Positions 53,303-62,717 of a stretch of 64,000 bases of DNA are shown one piece after another (position 1 is the stretch's first letter; each line of letters begins with the position of its first letter). Both the position numbers and the translations under genes were made by a program. This stretch comes from CAVPFA01 sp963703655 (GTDB taxonomy: Bacteria; Actinomycetota; Acidimicrobiia; Acidimicrobiales; Bog-793). Under the pieces are notes generated by a model that had not been told where the DNA came from, ran no database searches, and worked only from the letters and a program-made list of their open reading frames with translations. The stretch lies in NCBI GenBank assembly GCA_963703655.1, contig CAVPFA010000004.1, forward strand, positions 620,001 to 684,000. The letters run 5' to 3'.

Positions 53303-53581
53303 ATGACCCGGATTGGAGTGAGAGAACTTCGTCAACACGCGAGCCGGTACCTCGAGCAAGTGAAGGCTGGGGAAGTCGTCGAGGTCACCGAAAGAGGCAA
53401 GCTCGTTGCCCTTTTGGTGTCCCCCACCCCGGCCGTTGCCGTTAGGGATCAACTCATCGCTTCTGGTCGGCTTGTGCCGGCAAAGACCGCGTTCCACCTG
53501 CCGGAGCGCCGAAAGGTAGTCCGCGGAGAGGCGACGGGGACTGAGATTCTCGCTGAACAGCGCCGTGAACGACTCATATGA
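53303..53581 (+). CDS. vapB: Phd/YefM-type antitoxin (VapB)
   Basis: It has 92 residues: RIGVRELRQHASRYLEQVKAG, VVEVTERGKLVALLVSPTPA is the Phd DNA-binding fold, followed by a toxin-binding tail (GTEILAEQRRERLI). The stop overlaps the toxin start by four bases (ATGA). Confidence 0.9.
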   Translation: MTRIGVRELRQHASRYLEQVKAGEVVEVTERGKLVALLVSPTPAVAVRDQLIASGRLVPAKTAFHLPERRKVVRGEATGTEILAEQRRERLI

Positions 53582-53970
53582 TCTACTTCGACTCGTCCGC
53601 GCTCGTAAAGCTGGTCTTCGATGAAGAAGAGAGCGCGGCCTTGGCCGAGTGGCTGACCGTCAGGGCCGACGTCCCCAAAGTCAGCAGCGACCTGTCGACA
53701 ATTGAACTGCTCCGTACATGTCGGCGGGTCGACGAGGACGCCGTTGATGGCGCCAACTTATTGCTCGGAGGTATCGACCTCCTCCCCATGGATCGTGCCA
53801 TTGTCGAGAAGGCTGCGACCCTCGTCCCGACCGAGCTGACGAGCCTTGATGCAATTCACCTGGCAAGTGCATTGTCGGTGAAGGCGAATCTGACCGCTCT
53901 CGTTGCATATGACGTTCGACTCTGCTCGGCCGCTTCCGAAGCGGGCATCGAAGTGGTCTCGCCTACCTGA
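53578..53970 (+). CDS. vapC: PIN-domain toxin (VapC)
   Basis: It has 130 residues: IYFDSSALVKLVFDE, LSTIELLRTCRR, LTSLDAIHLASAL and LVAYDVRLCSAA are the four PIN segments with the expected Asp/Glu. It is a typical VapC endoribonuclease in length and arrangement. It is convergent with livF, 29 bases away. Confidence 0.9.
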   Translation: MIYFDSSALVKLVFDEEESAALAEWLTVRADVPKVSSDLSTIELLRTCRRVDEDAVDGANLLLGGIDLLPMDRAIVEKAATLVPTELTSLDAIHLASALSVKANLTALVAYDVRLCSAASEAGIEVVSPT

Positions 53971-53999
53971 CCGCGCCAGGAGCGGACAATGGCGAGCCC

Positions 54000-54716
54000 T
54001 CAGGCCCCTATGTCCTCCCCGAGGTAGGCCATCCGGACGCGGTCGTCGCGCAGCAGGACCTCGGCGGCGTCCTGCAGCACGATCACCCCTGTCTCGAGCA
54101 CGTACCCCCGGTCGGCCAGCTGCAGCGCCTTGGCGGCGTTCTGCTCGACCAGAAGGACCGTGACGCCCTGGTCGCGGATCGTCTTGATGATCTCGAAGAT
54201 CGTCTGGACGATCAGCGGCGCGAGGCCCATCGAGGGCTCGTCCAACAGCAGCAGCCGGGGCTCGGCCATGAGCGCCCGGCCGATGGCGAGCATCTGCTGC
54301 TCGCCGCCCGACAGGGTTCCGCCCGGCTGCTTGCGACGCTCGGTGAGGATCGGGAAGAGCTCGAAGACGTGGTCGATCTTCGCGGCCTGGCCGCGAGGCT
54401 TGTGGAAGGCACCGATCTCGAGGTTCTCGAGCACGGACATCTGCGGGAAGATGCGGCGACCCTCGGGGACGTGACTGATCCCGAGCTCGACGATGTTGTG
54501 CGCCGCGAGGCGCGAGATGTCCGTGCCGTCGAAGCGGACCGTGCCGACGGCTGCGTGGTGAAGCCCCGAGATCATCCGCAGCGTCGTGGTCTTGCCGGCG
54601 CCGTTGGCGCCGAGCAGCGTGACGATCTCACCGCGCTCGACCGAGATCGTGAAGTCGTGCAGGGCCGGGACGATGCCGTAGCGGACCTCGGCGCCGGTGA
54701 CCTCGAGCAACGCCAT
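54000..54716 (-). CDS. livF: Branched-chain amino acid-type ABC transporter ATPase LivF
   Basis: It has 238 residues. Walker A is LLGANGAGKTTTL, the signature LSGGEQQMLAIGRALM, Walker B LLLLDEPSMGLAP, and the LivF-type HVPEGRRIFPQMSVLENLEIGA lies between. It powers uptake with LivG through the LivHM permease. The start overlaps the livG stop. Substrates of this family include branched-chain amino acids, amides and aromatic or dicarboxylic acids, so the true substrate is open. Confidence 0.95.
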   Translation of the reverse strand: MALLEVTGAEVRYGIVPALHDFTISVERGEIVTLLGANGAGKTTTLRMISGLHHAAVGTVRFDGTDISRLAAHNIVELGISHVPEGRRIFPQMSVLENLEIGAFHKPRGQAAKIDHVFELFPILTERRKQPGGTLSGGEQQMLAIGRALMAEPRLLLLDEPSMGLAPLIVQTIFEIIKTIRDQGVTVLLVEQNAAKALQLADRGYVLETGVIVLQDAAEVLLRDDRVRMAYLGEDIGA

Positions 54717-55595
54717 CAGACCTCCGTCGCCCCGGTGTCGTCCTCGCCGCCGGCCGAACCGAGGTAGGCGTTGATGACGACGGGGTCCCTCTGGATCTCA
54801 GCCGGTGAGCCTCGCGCGATCACCTGGCCGAAGTTGAGCACGACGATCCGCTCGGCTACGGACATGACGAGCTTCATGTCGTGCTCGATCAGGAGCACCG
54901 TGACGCCCAGCTCGCCGTTGACCCTGCGAATCAGCTCAGCGAGCTGGGCCTTCTCGGCGGGATTGGTGCCTGCGGCAGGCTCGTCCAACAGCAGCACCTC
55001 GGGGCTCGTGCCGAGGGCCACGCGCGATCTCCAGGCGCCGGCGGTCTCCGTAGGGAAGCGAGCTCGAGATCTCGTTCGCCCGTTTGCTCAGCCCGACGAA
55101 CTTCAAGAGCTCGAGGGTCTTGAGGTCGCTCTCGTGCTCCTCGCGCCGCGTCCGAGGCAGCCTGAGTATGGCGCCAATTGGGCCGGTGTGCTGCTTGGAC
55201 TCGACCCCGATCTTCACGTTCTCGAACGTCGTCAGCGCACTGAACATGCGGGAGGTCTGGAAGGTTCTCGCCACCCCGAGCCGGCTCACCTTGTAAGGCT
55301 TGCGCCCGACGACGCTGAGTTCGTGCCCGTTCTTGGCAGTCAGCAGGATCGTCCCCTCCTGGGGCGTGTACACGCCCGTCAGGCAGTTGAACAGGGAGGT
55401 CTTGCCGGCGCCGTTCGGACCGATGATCGACAGGATCTCGCCCCGGTAAAGCGTGAGCGACACGTCGTTCAGGCTCGTGACGCCCCCGAAGCGCAGGGTC
55501 ACGTTCCGGACCGAGAACAGGACGTCGCCCGAGTGGGCAGACGTGCCGGCGGACGCCGCGTCCTGTGACACCTCGGCGGGCGGCGCGTCGGTCAT
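54716..55595 (-). CDS. livG: Branched-chain amino acid-type ABC transporter ATPase LivG (one frameshift)
   Basis: From the ATG at 55595 (overlapping the livM stop), Walker A IIGPNGAGKTSLFNCLTG and the LivG motif GVARTFQTSRMFSALTTFENV are in one frame down to GDRRRLEIAR near 55022. The rest (ALGTSPEVLLLDEPAAGTNP, LLIEHDMKLVM) is in another frame to 54716. Removing one G at about 55017-55022 joins them. The signature is SSLPYGDRRRLEIARAL. In an otherwise intact operon this is probably a sequencing or assembly indel. Confidence 0.9.
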
Positions 55596-57766
55596 TCCGT
55601 CTCCGAGCCGATGTACCCGGGCTCGTCGAGGGACAACTTGCCGTAGGTGGACGGCAGTTTCTCTCCCTCGGACACGATCTGGACAGGACCACCAGGCGGT
55701 GGCGGAGCGCCGGCTCCCTCCTCGGTGAGGAGGATCTCCCGCCGCCGGCGGCGCGAGGGAATGATCCCCTGCGGGCGGAAGATCATCATCACGATCAGCA
55801 GAGCGCCGAGGTAGATGAACTCGTCCTGGTACTGGTAGTCCTGGAAGGAGTGGACCTGGAGGTACTGGGGGAGCCACTGGATGACGAAGGCACCTGCCAC
55901 CGCGCCCGCGATAGAGCCCATGCCCCCGAAGATCACGAAGACGAGGATCAGGATCGACGTCTGAACGATGAAGTCGTTCGGCACGAGGCTCTGAACCTGG
56001 CTCGCGAAGAAGACGCCGGCAAACCCGGACGTCGAGGCGCCGATAGCGAACGCCATGACCTTGTACTTGAGCACGTTGATGCCCATGGAGTCAGCCGCGA
56101 CCTCGTCTTCGCGGATCGCCGTCCAGGACCGCCCCACCCGGGACTGCTCGAGGAAACTGAACGCCACCATGAACACGACCGCGACCCCGAGGATCAGGTA
56201 GTAGTAGGGCAGCAACGTCCCGCCCCAGTTGTAGTGGACCGACACGACCCTGGTGGAAAAGTGCACGGAGAATTGCGGGATGAAGCTCGTGGTCCCTGCC
56301 GGCCCGCCCGTCACCCCCGGCAGGTTGTTGGCGATGATCTCGATGATCTCCCCGAATCCCAACGTCACGATCGCGAGGTAGTCGCCTCGGAGCCGAAGTG
56401 TCGGAGTCCCGAGCAGGACTCCGGTGAGCATGGCTGCGAGAATGGCGAACGGGATGATCCAGAACGGGTTGAGCAGGAACGGCGGCGCGATGGGCAACGC
56501 GCCGGTGAAGTACGCCGTTGTGTAGGCCCCGATCGCCCAGAACGCGACGTAGCCGAGGTCGAGGAGGCCGGCGAAGCCGACCACGACGTTGAGCCCGATG
56601 GCGAGCAGCACGTAGATCGCGACCTGGGTGGTGAGGATCGACTGGATGCCCGGGTCCATGTGCAAGGGCCACTGGACCGCCACCAGGAGTGCGGCGATCG
56701 TGATGGCGGTCTTCCCGTACGCGAACTTGGCCTGCCTTGTGATCCCGGTGAATTCGTACCTGTGGGCGTGCGCGGGACGTGACCGCCCGACGCCGGCGAC
56801 GAGGTCCGCCGCTACCCAGACGACGGCGAGAACGAGCACGATCGCACCGGCCGCCATCACTACGAGCCCCGCCGTGTGGTTGTGCGGCAGGACGTGGATG
56901 GAGGCGAGCCAGTGAGCGACCGAGTGCTTGGCCGAGTGCTTGTTCGAGGCCCGCCAGGAAGCCCATGAGGTCCACATCAGCCACCCGTAGACGAGGAGCA
57001 GGACGCCACCGAGCGCGGCGACGCTCCGGCCGCGCCGGGGAGCCGTCAGCTTGCGGACGGCGGCAAGGACGAAGAGCACGCCCTCGAGCGCGGTCAGGCC
57101 GAGCGCTATCCACAGGAGGATGAAGCCGAGCGTGCGGTCGTGGGGCACCGCGCCGATCGTGTTCAGGTACTTCGAGACAGGGTTGTGCATCCACGCCAGC
57201 ACCCCGTACAGGGCGACGAGCCCGTAGCCGGCGGGCCTCGCCACCCGCAGCGACCGTGACTCGAAGAGGTAGACGAGCAGCTCCATCGCAGCCAGCGCAC
57301 AGCCGATCTCGATGCAGACGCCGCCTTTCCAGGTGTCCGTCGGTGCGATCCAGGAAACCCAGATGAAGCCGAAACCTATGATCGCCATATCGACGGCGCG
57401 GCGTACCCATCGCTTCCCGGTCACCCGGAGGACCGACGAGCGAAGGCTGTTGGCCTTCGAGGTAGTCGAGCCGCGAGCGGCCTGCCAGATCGTGATGCCG
57501 GCGAACAGCACGGCGGCGAACCCGAGGAACCAGAGCAACCTGGGGAACCGCAGCGACCCGGTGAACCCGGACGTCGGCGCGTCGGTCGTTCCCGCGGGTC
57601 CGGTCATGATCGCAAGGACCAGGGCGCCCGCCACACACGCACCGAGCCGCCGCGCAACCGGTCCCCCGGCGAGGCCGGCGAGGCGCGTCGAGAGCGGAGC
57701 CCGCGCCGGCCTGCTTATGGCGTTCGCACCCGCTGGCTCGCGCAGGGCCGGCTGGGTCGAGGTCAT
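55592..57766 (-). CDS. livM: ABC transporter permease LivM with long N-terminal membrane extension
   Basis: It has 724 residues. The C-terminal ~330 (NVVVGFAGLLDLGYVAFWAIGAY, LRGDYLAIVTLGFGEIIEII, MAFAIGASTSGFAGVFFASQ, DFIVQTSILILVFVIFGGMG) are a standard LivM permease. The first ~370 residues hold at least six more hydrophobic segments in a Ser/Arg-rich setting, longer than usual for the family. A Pro-rich cytoplasmic tail follows the last helix. The start overlaps the livH stop by four bases. Confidence 0.9.
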   Translation of the reverse strand: MTSTQPALREPAGANAISRPARAPLSTRLAGLAGGPVARRLGACVAGALVLAIMTGPAGTTDAPTSGFTGSLRFPRLLWFLGFAAVLFAGITIWQAARGSTTSKANSLRSSVLRVTGKRWVRRAVDMAIIGFGFIWVSWIAPTDTWKGGVCIEIGCALAAMELLVYLFESRSLRVARPAGYGLVALYGVLAWMHNPVSKYLNTIGAVPHDRTLGFILLWIALGLTALEGVLFVLAAVRKLTAPRRGRSVAALGGVLLLVYGWLMWTSWASWRASNKHSAKHSVAHWLASIHVLPHNHTAGLVVMAAGAIVLVLAVVWVAADLVAGVGRSRPAHAHRYEFTGITRQAKFAYGKTAITIAALLVAVQWPLHMDPGIQSILTTQVAIYVLLAIGLNVVVGFAGLLDLGYVAFWAIGAYTTAYFTGALPIAPPFLLNPFWIIPFAILAAMLTGVLLGTPTLRLRGDYLAIVTLGFGEIIEIIANNLPGVTGGPAGTTSFIPQFSVHFSTRVVSVHYNWGGTLLPYYYLILGVAVVFMVAFSFLEQSRVGRSWTAIREDEVAADSMGINVLKYKVMAFAIGASTSGFAGVFFASQVQSLVPNDFIVQTSILILVFVIFGGMGSIAGAVAGAFVIQWLPQYLQVHSFQDYQYQDEFIYLGALLIVMMIFRPQGIIPSRRRRREILLTEEGAGAPPPPGGPVQIVSEGEKLPSTYGKLSLDEPGYIGSETE

Positions 57767-58710
57767 GCCTCCCTCCCTAGCTGCTCGCCCAGGATGCCCG
57801 TCGGGCGGAAGAGCAGGAGCATGACCAGCACGCCGAAGGCGACTACGTCCTGCCAGTCTGCGGAGATCCAGCGCAACGGGATGCTCTCGAACAGCCCGAG
57901 CACGAGACCGCCGATCATGGCGCCCCGTATGTTGCCGATGCCCCCTAGCACCGCGGCGGTGAAGGCCTTCAATCCTGGGACGAAGCCCATCGTATAGATG
58001 ACGCCGAACTGGAGACCGAAGAGGAACCCGGCGGCGCCGCCCATGAGCCCGCCGAGCACGAACGTGAGCGCGATCGTCCTGTCGATGTGCACGCCCATGA
58101 GGCTTGCAGTCTCGGCGTCCTGGGCGACGGCGCGGATGCCCTTACCGAGCTTGGTCCGGTTCACGACCATGTCGAGGAGGAACAGCAGGACGACGGCGGT
58201 GACCATGGTGAGTATCCAGACGGACTGGACGCCGACGCCGCAGAGGTAGAAGGCGTTGCCCTGGATCACCGTCGGCGTCTGGATGAACTCCGAGTAGCGC
58301 CCGAACTCCTTGCCCGCGATGTTGAAGAGGAAGTACGAGGCGCCTATGGCGCTGATGAGGTACGTGAGCCTGGGCGCGTTGCGCTTCCGCAAGGGTCTGT
58401 ACGCCACTCGCTCGAGTGCGAAGGCGGTCGCGCCGCCGGCGAGGGCGCCGGCGAGGATTCCGACGACGACGAACCCGATCGCCCAGAACCCCGCCGGCGA
58501 CGACGTGCCGAGGATCGCCCGCATGGTGAACAGGGCACCGAATCCTCCGGCCATCACGACCTCGGAGTGGGCGAAGTTGATGAGCCTGAGCACCCCGTAG
58601 ACGAGGGTGTAACCGAGCGCTATGAGAGCGTAGAGGAAGCCGTTCGCAAGGCCGCCGACGACGAGCGAGACCCAGATGTTGTTGTTCGCGATGAACGCCG
58701 GGCAGTGCAT
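57763..58710 (-). CDS. livH: ABC transporter permease LivH
   Basis: It has 315 residues with eight or more membrane helices. GLANGFLYALIALGYTLVYGVLRLINFAHSE is the family's opening block, and LDMVVNRTKLGKGIRAVAQD, ETASLMGVHIDRTIALTFVL is the coupling region facing the ATPases. It pairs with LivM. It lies 132 bases after livK, across a strong hairpin. Confidence 0.95.
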   Translation of the reverse strand: MHCPAFIANNNIWVSLVVGGLANGFLYALIALGYTLVYGVLRLINFAHSEVVMAGGFGALFTMRAILGTSSPAGFWAIGFVVVGILAGALAGGATAFALERVAYRPLRKRNAPRLTYLISAIGASYFLFNIAGKEFGRYSEFIQTPTVIQGNAFYLCGVGVQSVWILTMVTAVVLLFLLDMVVNRTKLGKGIRAVAQDAETASLMGVHIDRTIALTFVLGGLMGGAAGFLFGLQFGVIYTMGFVPGLKAFTAAVLGGIGNIRGAMIGGLVLGLFESIPLRWISADWQDVVAFGVLVMLLLFRPTGILGEQLGREA

Positions 58711-58784
58711 GCGGTCAGATCACGCCCCCTCGAGCTGCTGCAGAAGATTACCCCGCAGCAGCGGAGGAACCCGGTGATGAAACA

Positions 58785-58820
58785 AGCCGGGCGCACCGCG
58801 AGATCGCGGAACGCCCGGCT
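58785..58820 (-). terminator. Hairpin between livK and livH
   Basis: AGCCGGGCG pairs with CGCCCGGCT (9 bp), and inside it CCGCGA pairs with TCGCGG (6 bp), with short symmetric bulges. It starts 22 bases after the livK stop and is followed on the minus strand by TTGTTTC. Such partial terminators or RNA-stabilising stems let the binding protein be made in excess over the permease. Confidence 0.8.
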
Positions 58821-58842
58821 CGTTCATGAAGCGCTCAGTGTG

Positions 58843-60064
58843 TTACTCGAGTCCGAGTTGGACCAGTGCGCCGTGCTCCACCTGGTTGACGTAGATCGCG
58901 GTGCCCGCGATGTTCCCGTCCGCCATGAAGGAGATCGTCTTGGTAATGCCGACGTAACTGATCTTGTGCAGGCCGGCGACCACCCCTTTGCGGGTGATGG
59001 CCATGGTCCCTTCCTTGCCGGATGAGAGTTTCTTCATCACGGCGATTATCGCGTTCGCTGCGTCGAACGCCTCGGCCGAGTAGATGGCCGGGGCGAAATG
59101 CGCCAGCTTGTGGAACCCTGAGGCGAACGTCTTGTCAACGGCGGTGCTGCCCAGCACTGAGCACGCGGCAGCTTGCATACGTTCCGTTGGCCGCGCTGTG
59201 CGGGTTGGTGCTGGTGACGAGCGCCGAGGAGTCACTTCCGTCGCCGCTGAACACCTTCCCTGTGAAGCCGACGTTGTGCAGGGCGCCGAGCAGCAGGCCC
59301 AAGTCGCAGTAGTAGCCCCCGTAGAACACAAGCTTCGGGTTGGCGGTCTTGATGGCCGCCGCGTCGTCGGGGTACTGCGTCGGGCTCCCGGTCCCGGCGC
59401 TGCATTGGGTGGTACCGGGGAACGTGTTGTTGGTCACGGTCGCGCCGTCCCTCTTCGCCTGGACGGCAAAGGCCTGGGCGAGGCCCTGGCCGTAAAGGCT
59501 GGCGTCGTTGACGACATACAGCTTCTTGGCCTTGAGCTTTTGGACCACGTAGTTGGCGTCAGCCGGCCCCTGGACCGCGTCGCTCGCAACGACTCGGAAG
59601 AAGTTCTCCCATCTGTGCTCGGCGAGCGTCGTCCGGGTCGCGGACGGACTGACCGTCGCAAGGTTGGCCGCGGCGAAGATTGGTCCGGCAGCCTGGACGG
59701 CGGCGGAGAAGGCGGGGCCGATAACGCCCATGACCGAGGTCTTCGCGACGAGCTCCTGGGCGTCGGTCGGCGAGAAGGTCGCCGAACCCTGGTCGTCCTT
59801 TTCGATGAACTTGAGCGTGAACGGAAGCTTGCCGAACGCCGACTTCCCGGAGTTCGCCTGGTTGATGGCGTACTCGACTGCGAACTTCATGTTCAGGCCG
59901 AGCTGCGCGTTCCCACCCGACAGCGGACCTTGGTAAGCGATATAGAAACTGGGCTTAGCGACGGCCGGGTGCTTGGCATTGGCAAATGCCGTTCCACTGA
60001 GGCCGGCGAGCACGAGTGCTCCGGCCACTAGAGGCACGCCGGCCTTCATGAGCAACTGCCTCAT
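58843..60064 (-). CDS. livK: ABC transporter substrate-binding protein LivK-type (one frameshift)
   Basis: It starts at the ATG at 60064 after AGGAGGAGT (MRQLLMKAG). The signal peptide is VPLVAGALVLAGLSGTAFA. The type I periplasmic-binding fold follows (FYIAYQGPLSGGNAQLGLNM, VMGVIGPAFSAAVQAAGPIF, LYVVNDASLYGQGLAQAFAV) in one frame to about 59175. The C-terminal part (CSVLGSTAVDKTFASGFHKL, NQVEHGALVQLGLE) continues in a second frame to 58843. One base change joins them, so it may be an assembly indel. No lipobox is visible, so anchoring is unclear. Confidence 0.88.
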
Positions 60065-60386
60065 GAGGACTCCTCCTATTTGGGTATGCACATAGAGAGC
60101 ACGGATTTGCGCCCCCCTACCTGTCCGCGGACAGCGAAGGAAACCATACCTGGTCAACGGGCAATTTGCCAAGCTGAACCGCCCACAGCCCGATGGCCCG
60201 CAGGTACAGATGACCGATTCGCCCGTGTCTCGTCATACCTGGCTGGAGCCGTGAGTTCTTCCCATCAGATGCTCGACCGGGCACCGGAGCAGTCACACCT
60301 GTAGGCTCCCTGCGACCAGGGCGAGAGCCCGGGGGTTCAGCCTCGATTCTTCTCGTCGAGCGCGAGTCTCCGGAGGGGGGAAGGTC
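60065..60386. promoter_or_regulatory. Divergent promoter region, livK and RCC1-repeat gene
   Basis: These 322 bases separate the starts of livK (minus) and the RCC1-repeat gene (plus). The livK ribosome site AGGAGG is at its left end and GGAGGGGGGAAGG at its right end. I see no coding frame or operator I can name. Confidence 0.5.
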
Positions 60387-61880
60387 ATGCGTCTCAGAGT
60401 ATTTTCCGCGGTTGTCGCGGCTGTGGCCCTGACGGGTGTGGCGTCGGGCGTCGCGTCAGCGACCAAGACACCGAGCCGCGCAACCACGACACGGACGACG
60501 CCAGAGACCCGGACGGCGGCGACGCGCGTCGAACCGGCCGCGAGCTTGGTCGGCGACGACGAAGGCACGTGCGCGTTGTTGAGGAGCGGCGGGGTCGAGT
60601 GCTGGGGCAACAACACCTACGGTGCGCTGGGCGACGGCACCGTCCTCTCTTTGTGGTACACGAGCGCCCCGGTCGCGGCGAAGCGGCTCACGGGCGCAAC
60701 GCGCCTCGTGAGCGACGGCGACGGCTACTGCGCCGCGTTGAAGAATGGACTGGCCAGGTGCTGGGGTTACAACCACGGCGGGTTCCCCGGCGCTCCAGGT
60801 GAGGCGGCGGGGCTGCTGGGCAACGGGAGCGGCGAGGTGTTCTCGGATGTTCCGGTCACGGTGAAAGGCCTCACCGGCGTGAGGAGCCTGGTGAGCGACC
60901 GGAACGGGTACGGCTCCGCGTTCGGCTTCTGCGCCGTCTGGGGGAGCGGGGGGGTCAAGTGCTGGGGGAGCAACGATGCTGTCATCAGCGGCGGCCTGAC
61001 GAGCAGTGGGCTGTTGGGCAGCGGTAGCAACGAGGCGTCCTCGGACGTCCCGGTCGCGGTGAAGGGGCTCGCGGGCGTCAGGAGCTTGGCGAGCGACCAG
61101 GCCGGCTACTGCGCACTTTTGAGGAGCGGAGGGGCCAAGTGCTGGGGCGACAACGATTACAACGAACTGGGCGACGGCAAGCTCGGTGATCTCGCCGGCT
61201 CCTCGGGCCAGATGTCCTCGAACGTGCCGGTGCCGGTGAAGGGGCTCAAGGGCGCCGTGAGCCTGGCGAGCGACGGCATCGGCTACTGCGCGCTGTTGAG
61301 GAGCGGCGCGGCCAAGTGCTGGGGAAACAACTCCTTCGGCGAGCTGGGAAACGGAACCAAGGCCAGCACCAAGACCAACTTCGGCTCGGACGTCCCGGTC
61401 ACAGTCAAGTCGCTTGCCGGCGCGGTGAGCCTCGTTAGTACCGACTACGGCTACTGCGCACTGCTGCGGAGCGGCGGGGCGAAATGCTGGGGATACAACA
61501 CCCAAGACGAGCTGGGGGACGGGCGCAGCTCCACAGCTCAGGCGTTCTCGGACGTCCCGGTTGCAGTCAGGGGCCTCGCGGGCGCGGCGAGCCTGGTCGG
61601 CGGCGACGACAACGGTTCCACGGGCAGCGGCTACACCTACTGCGCGGTGCTGAGAAACGGGACGGCCGAGTGCTGGGGGCAGAACGGCTACGGGGAGCTC
61701 GGGAACAACGGCAGCGAGAGCGCGTCGGACGTCCCCGTCGCCGTGAAAGGGCTCGCTGGCGTCGCGAGCCTGGAGGTCGGCACCGGCAGCGCCTGCGCCG
61801 TCCTCAAGAACGGCGCGGGCGAATGCTGGGGTTACGAGGCGGGCACCGTCCCGGTCAACCTGCTCGGGATCGGGCCCTAG
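60387..61880 (+). CDS. Secreted RCC1-repeat (beta-propeller) protein
   Basis: It has 497 residues. The signal peptide is VFSAVVAAVALTGVASGVASA, then a Thr-rich linker, then about eight repeats of ~50 residues. Each has CALLRSGG.KCWG.N..GELG-type signatures followed by DVPVAVKGL.G. Each repeat carries two Cys that probably pair. RCC1-like propellers bind proteins; a surface or extracellular role is inferred. It is divergent from livK and convergent with the GntR gene, with 18 bases between stops. Confidence 0.88.
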   Translation: MRLRVFSAVVAAVALTGVASGVASATKTPSRATTTRTTPETRTAATRVEPAASLVGDDEGTCALLRSGGVECWGNNTYGALGDGTVLSLWYTSAPVAAKRLTGATRLVSDGDGYCAALKNGLARCWGYNHGGFPGAPGEAAGLLGNGSGEVFSDVPVTVKGLTGVRSLVSDRNGYGSAFGFCAVWGSGGVKCWGSNDAVISGGLTSSGLLGSGSNEASSDVPVAVKGLAGVRSLASDQAGYCALLRSGGAKCWGDNDYNELGDGKLGDLAGSSGQMSSNVPVPVKGLKGAVSLASDGIGYCALLRSGAAKCWGNNSFGELGNGTKASTKTNFGSDVPVTVKSLAGAVSLVSTDYGYCALLRSGGAKCWGYNTQDELGDGRSSTAQAFSDVPVAVRGLAGAASLVGGDDNGSTGSGYTYCAVLRNGTAECWGQNGYGELGNNGSESASDVPVAVKGLAGVASLEVGTGSACAVLKNGAGECWGYEAGTVPVNLLGIGP

Positions 61881-61898
61881 TAGCGCAGCGCTCGGTGA

Positions 61899-62717
61899 TC
61901 ACACCGGCGCGTCGGGGCTCATCGCCGCCTGTGGAAAGCGCGAGGCGCCGCCCATCGGGCTCGAGAGCTCCACCTCGAAGGCGCTGCGGTCGCCGCGGTG
62001 GAACGCGACGAAGTAGTCGACCGGCCGCCGCCCGCTGGCGTAGCCGACGTTGCGCAGCACGAGCAGAGGGGCCCCTCGCTTGACCTCGAGAAGTCGCGCC
62101 TGGCGCGCCCCGGCGACGGCTGCCTCCACGCGCCTCAGGCCGGCCACTATCTGAAGGTGGTACTCCTCTCTGAGGATCTTGTAGAGCGACGCCGAGCCGT
62201 TCAGGTCCCTGTCCACGAGCCCGGGCACCAACGACCGCGGCAGGTAGGTCGTCACGAGCACGTGGGGCTCGCCGTCGAGGAAGCGCAACCTTTCGAGCTC
62301 GACCACGGGCTCGTCAGGGGCGAGGTTGAGGCTGCGCGCCACGACGTCGGTGGCGGGCGCCTCGCGCAGCTCCAGCACCCGGCTCTCGATGTGCTGGCCG
62401 CGTAGGAGGGCTTCGTCGGCCAGCCCGCGCAGCTCGCCCATTAGGCCCTCGGCGGTCTTGGGGGTCGAGACGAAGGTGCCCCGGCCGCGCCGGCGGTAGA
62501 GGACGCCCTCGTAGCAGAGCTCGGTCAGCGCCTGGCGGACGACTCCGCGGCTGACGCCGAGCCGCTCGCCGATCTCGAACTCGTCGGGCAGCTGGGCGCC
62601 CGCGGCAAGCTCGCCCAATACGATCCGGCTCGTCAGCCACTGTTTGATCTGGTAGTAGAGCGGAATCGGCCCCGGGCGGTCGAGGACCGAGCGGAGCTCG
62701 TCAAGATCGACGGACAT
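61899..62717 (-). CDS. GntR family transcriptional regulator (HutC/UTRA subfamily)
   Basis: It has 272 residues. The winged helix covers residues ~15-85 (LYYQIKQWLTSRIVLGELAA, FEIGERLGVSRGVVRQALTE, YRRRGRGTFVS). The UTRA effector domain follows (VVELERLRFLDGEPHVLVTT, YLPRSLVPGLVDRDLN, RPVDYFVAFHRGDRSAFEVE). The ligand may be the substrate of the ABC transporter encoded directly upstream in the same direction; the start lies next to its stop. Confidence 0.92.
   Translation of the reverse strand: MSVDLDELRSVLDRPGPIPLYYQIKQWLTSRIVLGELAAGAQLPDEFEIGERLGVSRGVVRQALTELCYEGVLYRRRGRGTFVSTPKTAEGLMGELRGLADEALLRGQHIESRVLELREAPATDVVARSLNLAPDEPVVELERLRFLDGEPHVLVTTYLPRSLVPGLVDRDLNGSASLYKILREEYHLQIVAGLRRVEAAVAGARQARLLEVKRGAPLLVLRNVGYASGRRPVDYFVAFHRGDRSAFEVELSSPMGGASRFPQAAMSPDAPV

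Noticed and set aside
55596..55877. Upstream extension of livG to 55877
   Set aside because: It overlaps livM out of frame; the ATG at 55595 overlaps the livM stop as is usual in this operon.
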